Translations under genes and position numbers: made by a program | Source: Norana najaformis | Taxonomy: Eukaryota > Annelida > Clitellata > Crassiclitellata > Hormogastridae | Length of the DNA: 64,000 nt | Reading direction: 5' to 3' | Assembly (NCBI GenBank): GCA_964023275.1 | Contig: OZ029916.1 | Span: 30,805,087-30,869,086 of the forward strand | Part shown: piece by piece, positions 22,301-33,234 of the stretch | Layout: every line of letters starts with the position of its first letter | Numbering within the stretch: the first letter of the stretch is position 1 | The notes under the pieces: generated by a model | Told to the model about the DNA's origin: nothing | The model's input: the letters and a program-made list of their open reading frames with translations, nothing else | Databases searched by the model: none

Positions 22301-25300
22301 TTCAGCTACTGCTATATATTTTTTTGTAAGAAAACATACATGTACTACATTACAACAGGTCCATGAACACTGCATGTGGTGCGCGCGTGAGTGCTTGTGT
22401 GAACAATATGTCTAAGCGAGTGTTTATCTTATGATACCACACATTTAAATTTTAAATGGACAAATGGCAACAAGCAAATAATTGACTGAATAGAAGTAAT
22501 TAGACATCTTCCTATCCGTCTCGAAATGAGACACAATATGATTTCCTACATGATTCACCGCCAAATGGTTCATTTATCACCCACAATAACATCTGCAGAG
22601 TTAACGTAATAAAGATCCAAAGACTTAAATAATGTGTTAAAAATCCCAAGATGTAATGTAATAAAGATTCAAAGACAAAGCATGATAAAGATCCAAAAAT
22701 GCAACTTAATTTAAAGAAAGATTTACCTTACCTTGCACTTTTTGTCAAACTTCATTTATGTAACATACTTTCTTAAACCCCATTTATATAGCACCTTTTC
22801 TTAAACTCCACTGACACAGAACCTATTCTTAAAGCTATTTGACAACAAACATCGAACACTTACATCCGAAACACGGGTATGCAACTTTTGAATCTGGCTC
22901 CTAAGCTGCTCCTCCACTGGAGTGATGGAGCTCATGGTTTCTGCCTGAACAGGGTTTGACTCACTCTTCTCCACTTCCACCCATTCTGCAGATGAAAAGC
23001 TCCCCATACTTAGGGTGGAATGCATTGCAGCAGGATCTTTTTCCAGCTCCATTTGCTGCAACTTTTTCGTGACCAACAAATATTTCTCCCTGGTAACAAA
23101 ATTTTAACGCTGTTAAAGATGATCCTCAGCAAGGCAAACAAGCCAACCAGCAAGATAAAGTCAATGCTCTTAAAGTAATATAATGCATGTGGCATTACAG
23201 CACCCTTCCAAGATATCTACCTTAAGAGGTGATGCCAATCTAGTCCCAGCAAAACAGGGGTCTTTAATTTATGTAGCACAAGGCATCAGTAGCATCTGCT
23301 TGACTCAGAGGGTGCAGATCAGAACAAAGACCATTCCAGACAGACAGTACCACAAGGAAAGCATGACAGGGCAGTGGAGACTAACAGGACAGCCACTTCA
23401 CCCCAACCACAGAATGCTGGGATCTGTCACTGATCATTCCAGAAATAAGGTGACAGTTCCTTAAGGTAGTCCTTGCCCTAAAACCATTCGACATCTTCAG
23501 ATGCAATATTTATGAAGCACTTGACCTGGTGTGATGTGCAAATTCAACTGGTAGTGTGCTTCATATGCATCTACAGACTGAATTTCAGTTGAGCACTGTA
23601 TAGTTCCAGAAATAATTTTGCAAACTGAAAAAATCATTCACCATACTTGGTTTCAGCACTGGAATTCTCTTCTCTCCTTCCCATATTTGCAACCCTGTAA
23701 CCAAGTCCATCCTTCACTGTAAACTGAAGCTTACCCTTTCCACTCTGTTCACTTATCATAGACTTTAGGTAGTTGGGCTTCAAAATAAACCTCTAAGCTA
23801 CTGTAAGGTAGGCATCAAATTTCAGTTGTGTTGTAATGTACTGTAATTACAGAATGGTCACGTAAGACACTGGCTAACAAGTTTGACAATGCAATCAATT
23901 TTGATTCTGAATTGTGCACCCAGAATTCCCAGCAACCATAGCACCTCCACATGGTGGCACAGTTGAGTGCATAGCACCTTTTAAGAGCCTCTCAATGGTA
24001 CCTTTGCAACTTACAGATACAAACATAAATAATATAATGCATACCCTTCTTCAGTAACTTACTGAAAATTTTCCAACTCCTGCTGTTTAGCTACAAGTTC
24101 TTGAACCAGGGAAGCTCTATCGCTTTGTAACTCGTTTAAAAGGACCTTGAACAAGAAATGTTGAATACTTGCATCAAACAACAGAAACAGCAATGAACTG
24201 AAATAAACAATAAATAAACTCAAAGAAAGGGTGAGAAAAGGAAAGTACAATCAGTAATTTTTCAACTGCTCTACATTCATATGCTCTGTATGGTCACTGA
24301 AGGAATGTCTTAGGGCTTTCAGACCCTAAGGATCAGACATCCCTAAGTCCTGAGGATCTAACAGCCCATAAAGTATTATCCCAAAATGGAACACAATCAA
24401 CGCAGTAATTTCCCTCTCTTAGGGCCTTGAGCTGACAACCAAATATCCTGGATACAGGATACTAGTACAATGCATCGCATGGCTTGCTACATACTGACAA
24501 ATAGTATCAAATTATACTGCTTGGCGACTTGTCCAGAGTTTTACTAATTACCTCAAGCCAAAATGAACAAATTACTCAGACTCACTAAACTACCAAACAA
24601 GTCAATAAAATATGAAATTCACGCATGTATGTATATATGTATGTGTGTTGTATGTATGCATGATGTAAGTATGTAAGTACACAAGTATGTAATTATATAT
24701 GTAACAATGAATGAATGTATATATCTGTTACTTATAGTGTCTTTCAAAAGTGCTGAGAAGCCCATAAATACAAACTCAGTAACTACAACCTGCTGAGTTC
24801 GAGCTTGCTTTTCGATCTTGGTCGCTCTGCTGGCAGCTCTCTGCAAGTCAACAGCCATTGCTCGCAACTCAGTAGAGCTGTTTGGATCATTTAATAAATC
24901 ATTTAATGATCTTGGTTCTGTTGTGTTCTCGTCAACCACAGTTGGCCTCTGCAAAATAAAATATTACATAAAATACTGCAAAACAGTTAAAATACATCAG
25001 TCTGAGCCAGCTGCACAAAAACTCATCCCACTAACAGCTGAGACATTAGTACAAAATCCACCCACATAAATGTGACTGTGCCTGAGAAAACTCTCATAAA
25101 GACAAAAAATTATAAAAGTGGTTTTATAGTGCATTGGATTGGCTGAAGTGTCTGAATATTTTGGTGAAAACCACATTTTTATCACAACTGAAACATTTAC
25201 AGCTATTTAATAGCTGCATTTAACATTTACAACCTAAATGTTTAATATGAAATATTGGTTAACATAAACAGAATGCTCAGTCCATTCCAACATCAATGGT

Positions 25301-28300
25301 TTTCAATTTAAATTATTTCCTTTCTCATAAAACTTATAACACAAAATACTGCTTAACACAAAAAAATTTGTCAGATCCATGGAAGACAATGCAATTACAA
25401 AACCTTGGATAATATGAAATGTTTATTTTAACATCAGGATCCACTCATCCAATGTGTGTGATCATATTTCATTTCACTTTCAGCACAGGCTGGGTGTTCA
25501 CTAGTGGGGGTTGAGATATTCAATGCTTTCAGGGCTGACATTTTTTGCTTAAATCATTTATAACCTCGCCAGCTCTCAACATCATTGATGACCTTTGCCT
25601 ATGGGAAAATACACTGCGCATGGGAAAATCTGTTTGATGTAGAACAGTAATATAATATGTAGCATTAGACATACTAACCCATGTAGGCTTCAGAAGCTAT
25701 TTGCCACCTGTTGTGGCAGATGTCAACCAAAGCCTGACTAACTTAGTGAATCTGGACTGATATAGTGTAGAGTGATCCATATTAGTAATAAAGGCTTAAG
25801 ATGTCATCAGATAGGTGTATGAAACATGGCCAAGCGGCTAAACCCTTTTCTTTCACCTCTGCAACCTGGCTTAGACTGTACTGCCAAACTGTGTGAAACT
25901 AGCACATTTTCCGGACTATAAATCACTGCTTACTATTTGATGTGGTGGTGCAAAAACTGCAAAAATTTTGTAAGGTCAATACGTACAGCGTTAAGAATAA
26001 GCATAAAAGCAATTTTGGCTTCATTGAAAAAATTAAAAGCAAGCAACAGGCCGAAATGAATAAATATAATAAATAGTTGAAGGTTTGATAGTTGCTAAGT
26101 AGAAAGAGGGTGTGGTTTTGAGAAAAGGGCAATTATGACATGCACTTCATTCTGAAATTACTATAAATTATCGCACTGTAGATACGTTTTTTGCACACGC
26201 TGCTGCTATGCTTCAGATTAAGCCTTATCTACTAATGCTACATAATCAATATTATTCAAATAAAACATTCAATAAATGTTAAACATGTATTTTTCGTATA
26301 ATAATTAGTAAACAGAATAGAAATTTAATGTGCAGGAGATAACATTTGAAATGTTAAAATCTGTTTCGAATTTTCTTCTCATAAAGCGTGTTCAACTGCG
26401 CCGCATGAAATTGCTAGTGAGGGTGAAGATTACTTGTTAGGGTTATAGTTTAGAACAAATATGGTTTTTAATTTTTAGTCTATCTGTCATTAGTTTTCAA
26501 AGCCAGTACAAGTAAACCTACTACAAGATCAGCAGGTGCAAGTTTAATTCAACTAAACAAAACAGATTAGACCATAATTATTTATCTGGCCCACATGGTG
26601 CTATAATAAGTCTAGTACTGTGCAAATTTTGCTTTTAATGAATATGATTTATTTTGTTTTTTATCAATCTTTGCTAGACAAAACTTGGTCGGAAATTTTT
26701 TAAAATTTGTGCACATAAGTTGCTCCTCTCAATTAGACACATCCCTAGAAGTTAATGTAAAAAACTACTATTTACAGTCTGGAAAATATGGTACTGTAGC
26801 TATCATGATAATACATGTACAAGCAACTCCTTATATCCAGTACAGCACATACAACTCCCTGTACATTCCGCTCAGCTATGCTGATCAGTTGTTACCTGAA
26901 TTCTTCACACAAGTTCCCTGCACTTCATGTTAAGAGATCTGCACTGTATGTGCTTCGTTGACACGTGGAGTCCTCAAGGGTTCTGTGTTTGGTCCTCTTT
27001 AGTTTACAACATACACTACACCACTTGGTACACTGTTTTACAATCACTCACTAGGATATCATATCCATGCTGATGATACTGAAATTTACATTTCATTTGA
27101 CAGTCTGTCTGGTCACTTGTCAGTGTACTGTTGTAAACTGCCCTTGAGGAGGAGGTGCAACCTTGGATGGCAGCCAAAAAACTCCCCCTTAATCCGTCAA
27201 AAACTGAATTTCTACTACTGGGCACTCCACAGCAACTTGAGAAGTTTAAATGGCTTAAATCTTAAAAGCTGGGTGACCCATTTGTTGAGTGGGCTGATGC
27301 TGATTGTAACTTTGGCATTGTTTTTGATTCTACTATGTCTTTAACCAACAAAGTAAATGGAATTTGTAAGTCCCATACATGCATATTCGTGATTTACGTA
27401 GAATTGGGCATTATGTTTGCAATATCTTCAAGGATATCTCTGGCAAACTCACTGGCCTCTAGTCACCTCGATTACAGTAACTTGCTTCTTACCAGTAACA
27501 TATAGTCAAACATGTAGAAACTTCAGAAATTTTGGCTAGAGCTATAACTGATTCATCCAAATATCAGCACGTAACCCCTGTACTTAAATCTTTGCATTGG
27601 CTACCTGTTCAGCAAAGAATTTGTTTTAAATATAGGTTATAAAACATTGAATTCAAGCAAACCACAAAACTTAAAAATCAGACCTCATTCCCCAAACTTA
27701 TTTATCATTATTCACTCAGTGCATCTGACTGCCTTTCTCTGGTCACACCTAAGACAAGAACTGTTCTTACTGAACAGGCTCTTTCAGTTGATGAACCTGT
27801 ATTTTTTAACTCTCTTCTTGTATCTGTTCATTCTGCTCAGTCGCTTGTGTCGTTTTGTTCTCAACTTAAAACTTACCCTTTTCAAATGGCTTATCCACCA
27901 CAGGCCGTCTCTCCATCTTAGTGGACAGATCTTCTGGATATTGATCCGACTGTAGCTACTCTTGGTGCACCACTGGATGATGCCTTGTGTATTAGACACT
28001 GGCACGATAGACAGAATGCAAACAAATGCAAACAAGACTTATAGTAGTAGAGACTTCATCTCAATAATTGCATATAAGATATTAGCACAAAATTTATGAA
28101 AACAATAATGAACTTATTTAAAATAAAAATTGACCTGAATAATTAGTTACAGATAAGACTTACGTTTCCAACACTTGTAGTGGTCTCTTCCGCGTGAAGT
28201 GAGCCTAACTGAAATGTCTGATCCATGGAGGACAATCCCGATCCCCCGATACAAACAAACGATGGACTGCTCATTGATGATCCACCTGGACTTTTGTTAT

Positions 28301-29714
28301 TCCTGTTCTGCTCAGCATTCACTAACTGCACATCGTCTTCTCTGGCTGTAATCGACTCAACAGTTATTGTTTTTCTTTTCAGTCCAGACTCTCCAACACC
28401 CTCCAGTCCCTTGTTCAACACAGTAGGCTTCTCCATCTTTTCTGATGACACTTGCAACTCCTCCTTCCTGGTTTCCACACCAGTTTTGTCATTCATGATC
28501 TCGAATCTTTCCAGTGGAGTTGAATATTGGGTATCGGCAGTGGAGAATGTCATGGAAGTGGCAGCATCGTAAGACTTGCCCGCAGTGATGGCCATGGCAG
28601 GTGTGGCATATTTATCAGGAAGCAGACGCTTCATGACAACATCCAGTTTATTAGCAAGCTCCTCGTTCTGCTGCTTGTAGCGAGCACACTCTTGCTTTGA
28701 CTCCTGATAAAGCTGACCTAGAGCAGAAACACAACTGCAATCAAATTTATTTTAAGACAATCCTAATGAATCAAATCTAATAATTTTGCAATACACAACT
28801 GCAATCTAATCACTCATTCACATTTAGACCAAGTACACAGACTCCAGTTTTTTCACCTTTTTTCTTGTAACAGTTCATGCTGATGGCTTTGTATGCATTG
28901 TTGTAAAGCGTGGGTGCTCGTCTCGTACCAGTACAGATTACTTACCTTTGTTGACACTTGTACAAAAATTTTAATCTTGGAACCTCTAATGCAACATTGG
29001 GATGTCATACAAAGTATAACAATATACCCAGTAATAAGGTTTCATTATAAATAGGTTGTCTTTACTATAAGAATTTGTGCTTTAATAATGTTTGATGTGC
29101 GTTATAAGCAGGTACATGTGGAATATGAGAAACTGTCATCTCCTCTTTCATAGATCCTACCCTGATTCCTTTTCTTCCCCTTATCTATCCTGCAGATCCA
29201 GTTCCAAACACCACCCACCATAGCCACCTGACTCTTGGATCTTGACCTGGAACTGAACCCTTTCTGCCTACTGATTTTGTTTTGACTGAGCACCTGTGAA
29301 TAAGCTGGTTCTTACGGCTTAGCTTTTGTTGCGCGCTGCAGAAATGAAATCTCGAGATTACAATTATGATTCTAAGCTCTTAAGAATAAAGTAAGACATC
29401 AATTAAGATCACTACTCTGAGAAGCAATGAATGCAACCTTGGTTAATAAATTTACCAAGAGTCTGATAGCCTTTGATCTTTCCCATGTACAGCTGCATGT
29501 CAGATAAGAGACGGCTGATTGTTTCATCCTTGTTTCGTAATTCTTCATTTAGATCTCGGCTATCTGTTAGCATTGCTACAGAACAGAATGACGGCGGTCC
29601 ATGGTAATTGACCTTTCCCTGTCGATTAAGGTTAATAGTTGCCTGCCCCGGAATGTTTTCCGTAACTTCCTTTGGATTGTTTTCTGCACTGTTGGCCCGG
29701 CAACCTGACTCCAT
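16263..29714 (-). CDS. OPTN: optineurin/TNIP-like ubiquitin-binding autophagy receptor with C-terminal NZF (12-exon gene)
   Basis: Twelve exons join in frame for 720 codons: 29714-29456, 28717-28164, 24948-24790, 24145-24063, 23089-22864, 21821-21636, 21391-21218, 20801-20679, 20012-19887, 18889-18805, 17871-17794, 16372-16263. Every junction is phase-consistent with GT donors and AG acceptors. The protein has coiled coils, a Ser/Thr-rich linker (residues ~90-270), an LIR-like SSAEWVEV (384-391), a UBAN core EDFDHERTDRE (594-604), and an NZF with Cys 664, 667, 678 and 681. Optineurin, TNIP1 and NEMO share the D-F-x-x-E-R-x-x-R-E UBAN signature that grips linear ubiquitin. Optineurin also has a Ser-flanked FVEI LIR. 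A selective-autophagy or NF-kB-regulating role is therefore inferred. Unlike optineurin and NEMO, the C-terminal finger is RanBP2-type. TNIP is the alternative name. The last exon and the exon ending at 24790 (weak donor GTTGTA) are the least certain. Confidence 0.78.
16373..17793. other. intron 11 of the optineurin-like gene
   Basis: No coding signal seen. Contains short direct repeats near 17290-17510 ('ggtggcttattgtcacttaa' and variants). Confidence 0.5.
17794..17871 (-). CDS. OPTN: optineurin-like gene, exon 11 (NZF zinc finger)
   Basis: MWVCKTCTFENPGIRQSCEM followed by C-G-A-A: W-x-C-x2-C-T-F-x-N-x6-C-x-M-C. The four Cys bind zinc. The Thr-Phe pair after the second Cys and the Met between the last two are the known ubiquitin-binding residues of NZF fingers (as in NPL4, HOIL-1L and SHARPIN). 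Acceptor AATTTGTAG, donor GCAG|GTAAGG. Confidence 0.85.
18178..18330 (-). mobile_element. LINE 3' tail (GATTAGATT type)
   Basis: Minus-strand end of a non-LTR element finishing in 'gaacttagattagatttgat'. The same tail ends the LINE at 30345 and the fragment at 62125, and a short version is at about 59450. Confidence 0.6.
18333..18383 (-). pseudogene. partial duplicate of the UBAN exon
   Basis: KLQLNEAEADLDHAQQQ, an open 17-codon match to the last 17 codons of exon 9 (7 of 51 bases differ), followed by the same CAG|GTTT donor context. It sits between exons 10 and 11. Its 0-0 phase does not fit there, because exon 10 ends in phase 1. It also has an in-frame TAG just upstream. It is therefore best read as a duplicated fragment next to a LINE tail, not as a used exon. 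Confidence 0.6.
18805..18889 (-). CDS. OPTN: optineurin-like gene, exon 10
   Basis: ALDELKVLKGQIKPVSQATY, then a Pro/Tyr/His-rich end like the post-UBAN region of TNIP1. Acceptor TTGTTCTTAG, donor TATG|GTAATG, phase 1. Confidence 0.75.
19887..20012 (-). CDS. OPTN: optineurin-like gene, exon 9 (UBAN core)
   Basis: VTIYKEDFDHERTDRELAQS. The D-F-x-x-E-R-x-x-R-E signature of UBAN domains (NEMO, optineurin, TNIP/ABIN) is complete. In those proteins it binds Met1-linked ubiquitin chains as a parallel coiled-coil dimer. The 'ERTDRE' wording is closest to TNIP/ABIN. Confidence 0.85.
20679..20801 (-). CDS. OPTN: optineurin-like gene, exon 8
   Basis: 41 codons: a Ser/Pro-rich spacer then 'LLTDLAILQQQ', the helix that leads directly into the UBAN core. 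Acceptor TTGATTAG, donor CAG|GTCAGT. Confidence 0.75.
21218..21391 (-). CDS. OPTN: optineurin-like gene, exon 7 (coiled coil)
   Basis: 58 codons, 'LTLEDTIAQLKNKLRQLERQ'. Acceptor GGTTAGCAG. The donor CTG|GTCAGC is non-ideal but similar in type to that of exon 8. Confidence 0.75.
21636..21821 (-). CDS. OPTN: optineurin-like gene, exon 6 (coiled coil)
   Basis: 62 codons of heptad-patterned helix ('RVKQNLLLELQNHHQQLLDL'). Acceptor TTGTTGCAG, donor GAG|GTAAGA, phase 0 at both ends. Confidence 0.8.
22864..23089 (-). CDS. OPTN: optineurin-like gene, exon 5 (LIR-like motif)
   Basis: Encodes 'SMGSFSSAEWVEVEKSES'. W-x-x-V with Ser and Glu just upstream fits an LC3/GABARAP-interacting region whose affinity is raised by phosphorylation, as known for optineurin. 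The core WVEV is at 22972-22983. Donor GAT|GTAAGT. Confidence 0.8.
24063..24145 (-). CDS. OPTN: optineurin-like gene, exon 4 (coiled coil)
   Basis: VLLNELQSDRASLVQELVAK, a heptad helix just before the LIR exon. The same order (coiled coil then LIR) is seen in optineurin. Donor TTTTCA|GTAAGT, phase 2. Confidence 0.75.
24790..24948 (-). CDS. OPTN: optineurin-like gene, exon 3
   Basis: 53 codons, phase 0 at both ends. 'SLNDLLNDPNSSTELRAMA' leads into a helix. The acceptor TTTTGCAG is good; the donor GTTGTAG is weak, so the 3' edge is uncertain. Confidence 0.65.
25897..26795. mobile_element. non-autonomous DNA transposon (MITE-like) with inverted ends
   Basis: Left end 'cacattttccggactataaa' and right end (reverse complement) 'ccatattttccagactgtaa' are inverted matches about 900 bases apart. 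Inside are no long open frames. It lies in intron 2 of the optineurin-like gene. The target duplication could not be fixed by eye. Confidence 0.5.
26940..28035 (+). mobile_element. CR1/L2-type LINE fragment (decayed)
   Basis: Reading with frame changes gives the reverse-transcriptase A/D-D box as HADD ('HIHADDTEIYISF'), then the 'NPSKTEFLLLGTPQQL' thumb motif and the C-terminal region. It is inserted in sense opposite to the host gene, in intron 2 of the optineurin-like gene. Stops and frameshifts show it is dead. Confidence 0.75.
28164..28717 (-). CDS. OPTN: optineurin-like gene, exon 2 (coiled coil plus Ser/Thr-rich linker)
   Basis: Acceptor TCTGCTCTAG, donor AAC|GTAAGT. Begins 'GQLYQESKQECARYKQQNEE' (heptad pattern), then a low-complexity Ser/Thr/Glu-rich stretch that is probably unstructured and open to phosphorylation. 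Confidence 0.8.
29125..29375 (+). mobile_element. LINE 3' untranslated tail
   Basis: Sequence series 'cctgactcttggatcttg', 'gtgaataagctggtt', 'gcgctgcagaaat', 'ctcgagattacaattatgat' is shared with 36950-37105 and 58360-58515. It belongs to the same family as the LINE ending at 50667, whose end matches its beginning. Confidence 0.65.
29456..29714 (-). CDS. OPTN: optineurin-like gene, exon 1 (start codon)
   Basis: ATG at 29714, then a polar N-terminus and the coiled-coil start 'DLNEELRNKDETISRLL'. The donor CTTG|GTAAAT leaves phase 1. The open frame beyond the donor is intron read-through. Confidence 0.75.
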
Positions 29715-30344
29715 GTCTATTGATTATTCACAGATCTAAAAAAGCCAATTAACGCAATCAACAGACTTTATCATTACAATTTGAGAACTGTTACTACCCA
29801 ACTGCATGAACAAACGACATCGCAATGCAATGCCATTTTTTTAAGTTGATCCTCTATTATTCATAATCGGATGCAATTGTAATACACAGAGTTGAATAAA
29901 ATGGGTATTTCAGCATTCGCACGTCTAACCTCCATTGTCAAAGTTACTTCACTTGCAGTCCATTGTTACATTCATTTTATAATTGTGGCCAATCATTTAC
30001 TTCACCTTACCTTAAGTGACGCATTCGCTTCACGCGTTATTCCATTAGGAAGTGACACAGGGCTTTTATGTATTTTACTTTCGGAAATCAATCATATACG
30101 CAGTTAAAAACAAATCTGTAACGTACTGACAACGACACGAAATAATCAAATTAATATTAAACACTGTATAAGACAATAACGACCTTATTATCTTCAAACA
30201 GAATCTGATTATTGAAGAATTTCTTTCTTTGAAGGCTTCTACCCAAGCTGACACGGTAAAATCCCTGACTGTTTAAATTCGGCGCACGAGAAACTTGCAT
30301 TCGGTGCAGTAAGATATGATTCAGCGTAAACCAAGCAGGTTCTA
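29715..30344 (-). promoter_or_regulatory. upstream/promoter interval of the optineurin-like gene
   Basis: The only unique DNA between the start codon and a LINE. No clear TATA box or CpG island. Transcription probably starts here, but no start site can be fixed. Confidence 0.35.
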
Positions 30345-31845
30345 AAATCTAATCTAAATCTGAGAACTTATAATAATAATAATTAGCAACTTCTAATGCG
30401 CCAGTGTATAATGCACAAGGCATCAACCGATGACACACCAAAACCAAGCCACAATCAGGTCGATATCCAGAAGGTCAGTCCGCACGACAGAGAGGCAGCC
30501 TATGGTGGATAAGCAATTTGAAACAGGTAAGTTTTAAGTTGAGAACGAAATAACAGGAGCGACTGAGCAGAACGAACAGACACAGGGAGGGAATTCCAGA
30601 ATTTTGGTCCAGCAACCGAAAATGCTCGTTTACCAAGAACAGTTCTAGCCCAAGGTATGACCAGAGAAAGACAATCAGATGGCCTTGCAGAATAATGGTA
30701 AGTCTGGGGAATAAGGATTGATTTCGAGTATTGTGGTTGGCCATATTTCAATGTTTTATAAACTGTAAGTCCTACTTTGAAACAAATCCTTTGCTGAACA
30801 GGAAGCCAATGTAAAGATTTAAGCACAGGGGTTATATGCTCATATTTAGAAGTATTTGTAATGGCTCTAGCCAAGGAGTTCTGAACTCTTTGGAGTTTCT
30901 GCATGTTTGATTTAGTGATACCAACAAGAATGGAGTTACAATAGTCAAGACGACTGGAGACCAATGCGTTAGCTAAGGATATTCTGGAAGACATGGGGAC
31001 ATAATGCCTAATTCTGCGTATGTATCGAATATACATATATGATGACTTACAAATACCATTTACAGTTTGTGAGGGACATGGTTGAATCGAAAACAACACC
31101 CAATTCACGAGCAGTATCAGTCATCTCAATGAGTGAATCACCCAATTGTACAGATTTAAGCCATTCGAATTTCTTAAGTTGCTGAGGAGTGCCAATTAGT
31201 AGAAATTCAGTTTTCGAGGGGTTAAGGAGAAGTTTATTTGCTGCCATCCAAGACTGCAGCTCTTCAAAGGCATCAGACAACAGCTGCACAGACGAGTGAC
31301 AAGTCAAACTGAAGTACAGAACCCTGCGGAACGCCATAAGTCAACGAGGCACTAGCTGAATAATGTCCATTTAAATATACAGATTGAATGCGAGGGCTGA
31401 GGTAAGTAGCAAATCAGCGTAGGGCAGGACCAGAAACTCCAAACCAATGTTGAAGACGATGCAAAAGGAGAGAGTGGTCGACAGTATCAAAGGCAGCAGA
31501 CAAATCAAGGAGAACAAGTGCAGACACCTTACCCTTATCCATGGAGCACATGATGCCGTTATGAACAGCAAGCAGGGCAGATTCTGTTGATTGAAATTTA
31601 CGGTATGCAGACTGAAATGGAGAAATTAGTGGGTTGGAAGAAAGGTGAGCTTGCATACGATTCAAAACTACCCGTTCAAGAATTTTAGATATAAAATTCA
31701 AAGTTGAGATGGGTCTGTAATTAGACAGGTCACTTGGATCGAGAGAAGGTTTCTTTAGCAGAGGATGAACTATGGCATGAGCAAAACCAGAAGGAAAGGA
31801 TCCCTCAAGCAATGAGAAATTGATAATTGAGAATGAAATTATTTG
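30345..31845 (-). mobile_element. CR1/L2-type LINE, 5'-truncated and frameshifted
   Basis: Minus-strand frames in order encode 'LSNYRPISTLNFISKILERV', 'VLLDLSAAFDTVDHSLLLHR', 'NPSKTEFLLIGTPQQL', 'ALVSSRLDYCNSILVG' and 'AGPKFWNSLPVSVRS', i.e. reverse transcriptase to the C-terminal end. The YADD segment is lost or shifted. The 3' tail runs into (AAT)n and the GATTA-type end near 30345-30390. Confidence 0.85.
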
Positions 31846-31849
31846 CTCA

Positions 31850-32640
31850 CGGCATCAGTTGATGGTGGCTGCTAAGCAAAATCGTTGTGCAAGTCAAATC
31901 GAAAATCCAAGAAGGGAATCTGAGAAGACACGGAAACGGCCTACGGGCAGCGGTGGTGAAAGATCTTACCCGATTAATTAATTGAAAATGAGCCGGGTCG
32001 AGGCCATACGGCCGCAATAGAAAAACGTGCACATTTACAATTGCATTTACGGAAGAAATGAGTCCAGTAAGAGAGGAGTTTTTAGCTGAGTGAGATCTGA
32101 AGGCCAAAAGAGGCTTTGCAGAGTGAACATTTACCAGAAGAGTTTCCAGTCTTGGGCCGTCCACAGAAAAGGCATGCCTGCCGCACTTGTCCACGGAGTA
32201 GTCAGATTTATACATTCAGAAGACCTGGTCGAGTAGAGACAAGTCTTCGGATTCAGTAGAGTGAAGATATCGAGGCTAGGTGAAATGTAGTCTTGTATAC
32301 AATTAGCCCAGTCTTGAGCATTATTTTCTTTTTATGGGCAACCAATGCAACGATTTTGATATTCCTACCCAATGTATTTTCATCAAATTGGCTTTTGAAA
32401 TGCCAGTAAAGAAGCGAGTTGCAGTCGTCAAGACGACTGGAGACAAGCGCATTAGCCAAACAAACCAGGCAGAAAAGAAAACGTGGCGCATAATCCAACG
32501 GATATCACGGATATAGTAGTGGGCAGACCTGCTTATGTAATTATTATGTTCACTAAATGGCAGGTCTGAGTCAAACACAACACCCAAGTTGTGTTTAATG
32601 GCATAGTATAAATGTAAATCCTTAACCTGTTCATAAAGGT
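31850..32640 (-). mobile_element. second decayed LINE fragment
   Basis: Minus-strand pieces 'LANALVSSRLDDCNSLLYWH' and 'HAFSVDGPRLETLLVNVHSA' match the C-terminal part of the neighbouring LINE. The dispersed repeat at 31925-32040 lies within it. Confidence 0.65.
31925..32040 (+). repeat. dispersed interspersed repeat, copy 2 of 3
   Basis: 'gggcagcggtggtgaaagat' then 'gagccgggtcgaggccatac', close to the copy at 45940-46060 and the degenerate pair at 90-250. Confidence 0.65.
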
Positions 32641-32769
32641 AACGAACAGTTTAAAGCGCTGACATTGTCCCGAATCCTAATTACTACACCAGAGACTTGT
32701 GACTAGATTGGACCTTTCTATTCCCAAGGCTTTGACAACTTCATGCGGTCACTATAGAGAAACTTGTGC

Positions 32770-33075
32770 ATTTCCATAATGCATTTAACCTAAGATGATG
32801 ATTGCTGGACTGTCAGCCACTGACTGTCAGGTCGGGAGTTCATATCCCGCTAGGGCACAATTCTTTTCAGATTTCGGCTCCACTTGCGCCCCCTAGCCAA
32901 ATCGGCTATAATAAGGGCACTGACCGTACACTTGTAGTGAGGGGTTTTCAGGTAGCCGGCCGTTAGCTTACTTTTCTTGGACCCCATAGTTTAGCATACG
33001 TTAGTCTATGTACTTTGCTTCATTTTGACGCCAATCATCTCGATATGACGACGTCGTTAAATAAACGCTATGGGA
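32770..33075 (+). mobile_element. tRNA-derived SINE
   Basis: The head contains a T-arm/B-box-like 'gtcgggagttcatatcccgc'. The body follows and the tail 'atgacgacgtcgttaaataa' is like those of SINEs that borrow a LINE 3' end. The B box and tail are the evidence; the A box is poor. Confidence 0.6.
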
Positions 33076-33234
33076 TCAGCGGAATCAGACTCCAACAGGG
33101 CAATCAGATAGAACAGCAAAACAGAGGTGAAGCAGCCTACCCTGCCCACCTGGTTCAGAGGTACCAGAACTTTGAGTATTATTAACCGACTTGTGTGATG
33201 AAGAAGGCAATTTGAAGAGCTGTACACACACAGT

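Noticed and set aside
29102-29293. 63-residue minus-strand frame (SRQKGFSSRSRSKSQ)
   Set aside because: Lies wholly within a LINE 3' untranslated tail in the antisense direction.
30255-30265. NF-kB-like site (GGGATTTTACC on the minus strand) upstream of the optineurin-like gene
   Set aside because: Tempting given the gene family, but it deviates from the kB consensus by an inserted base and a single weak site is expected by chance.
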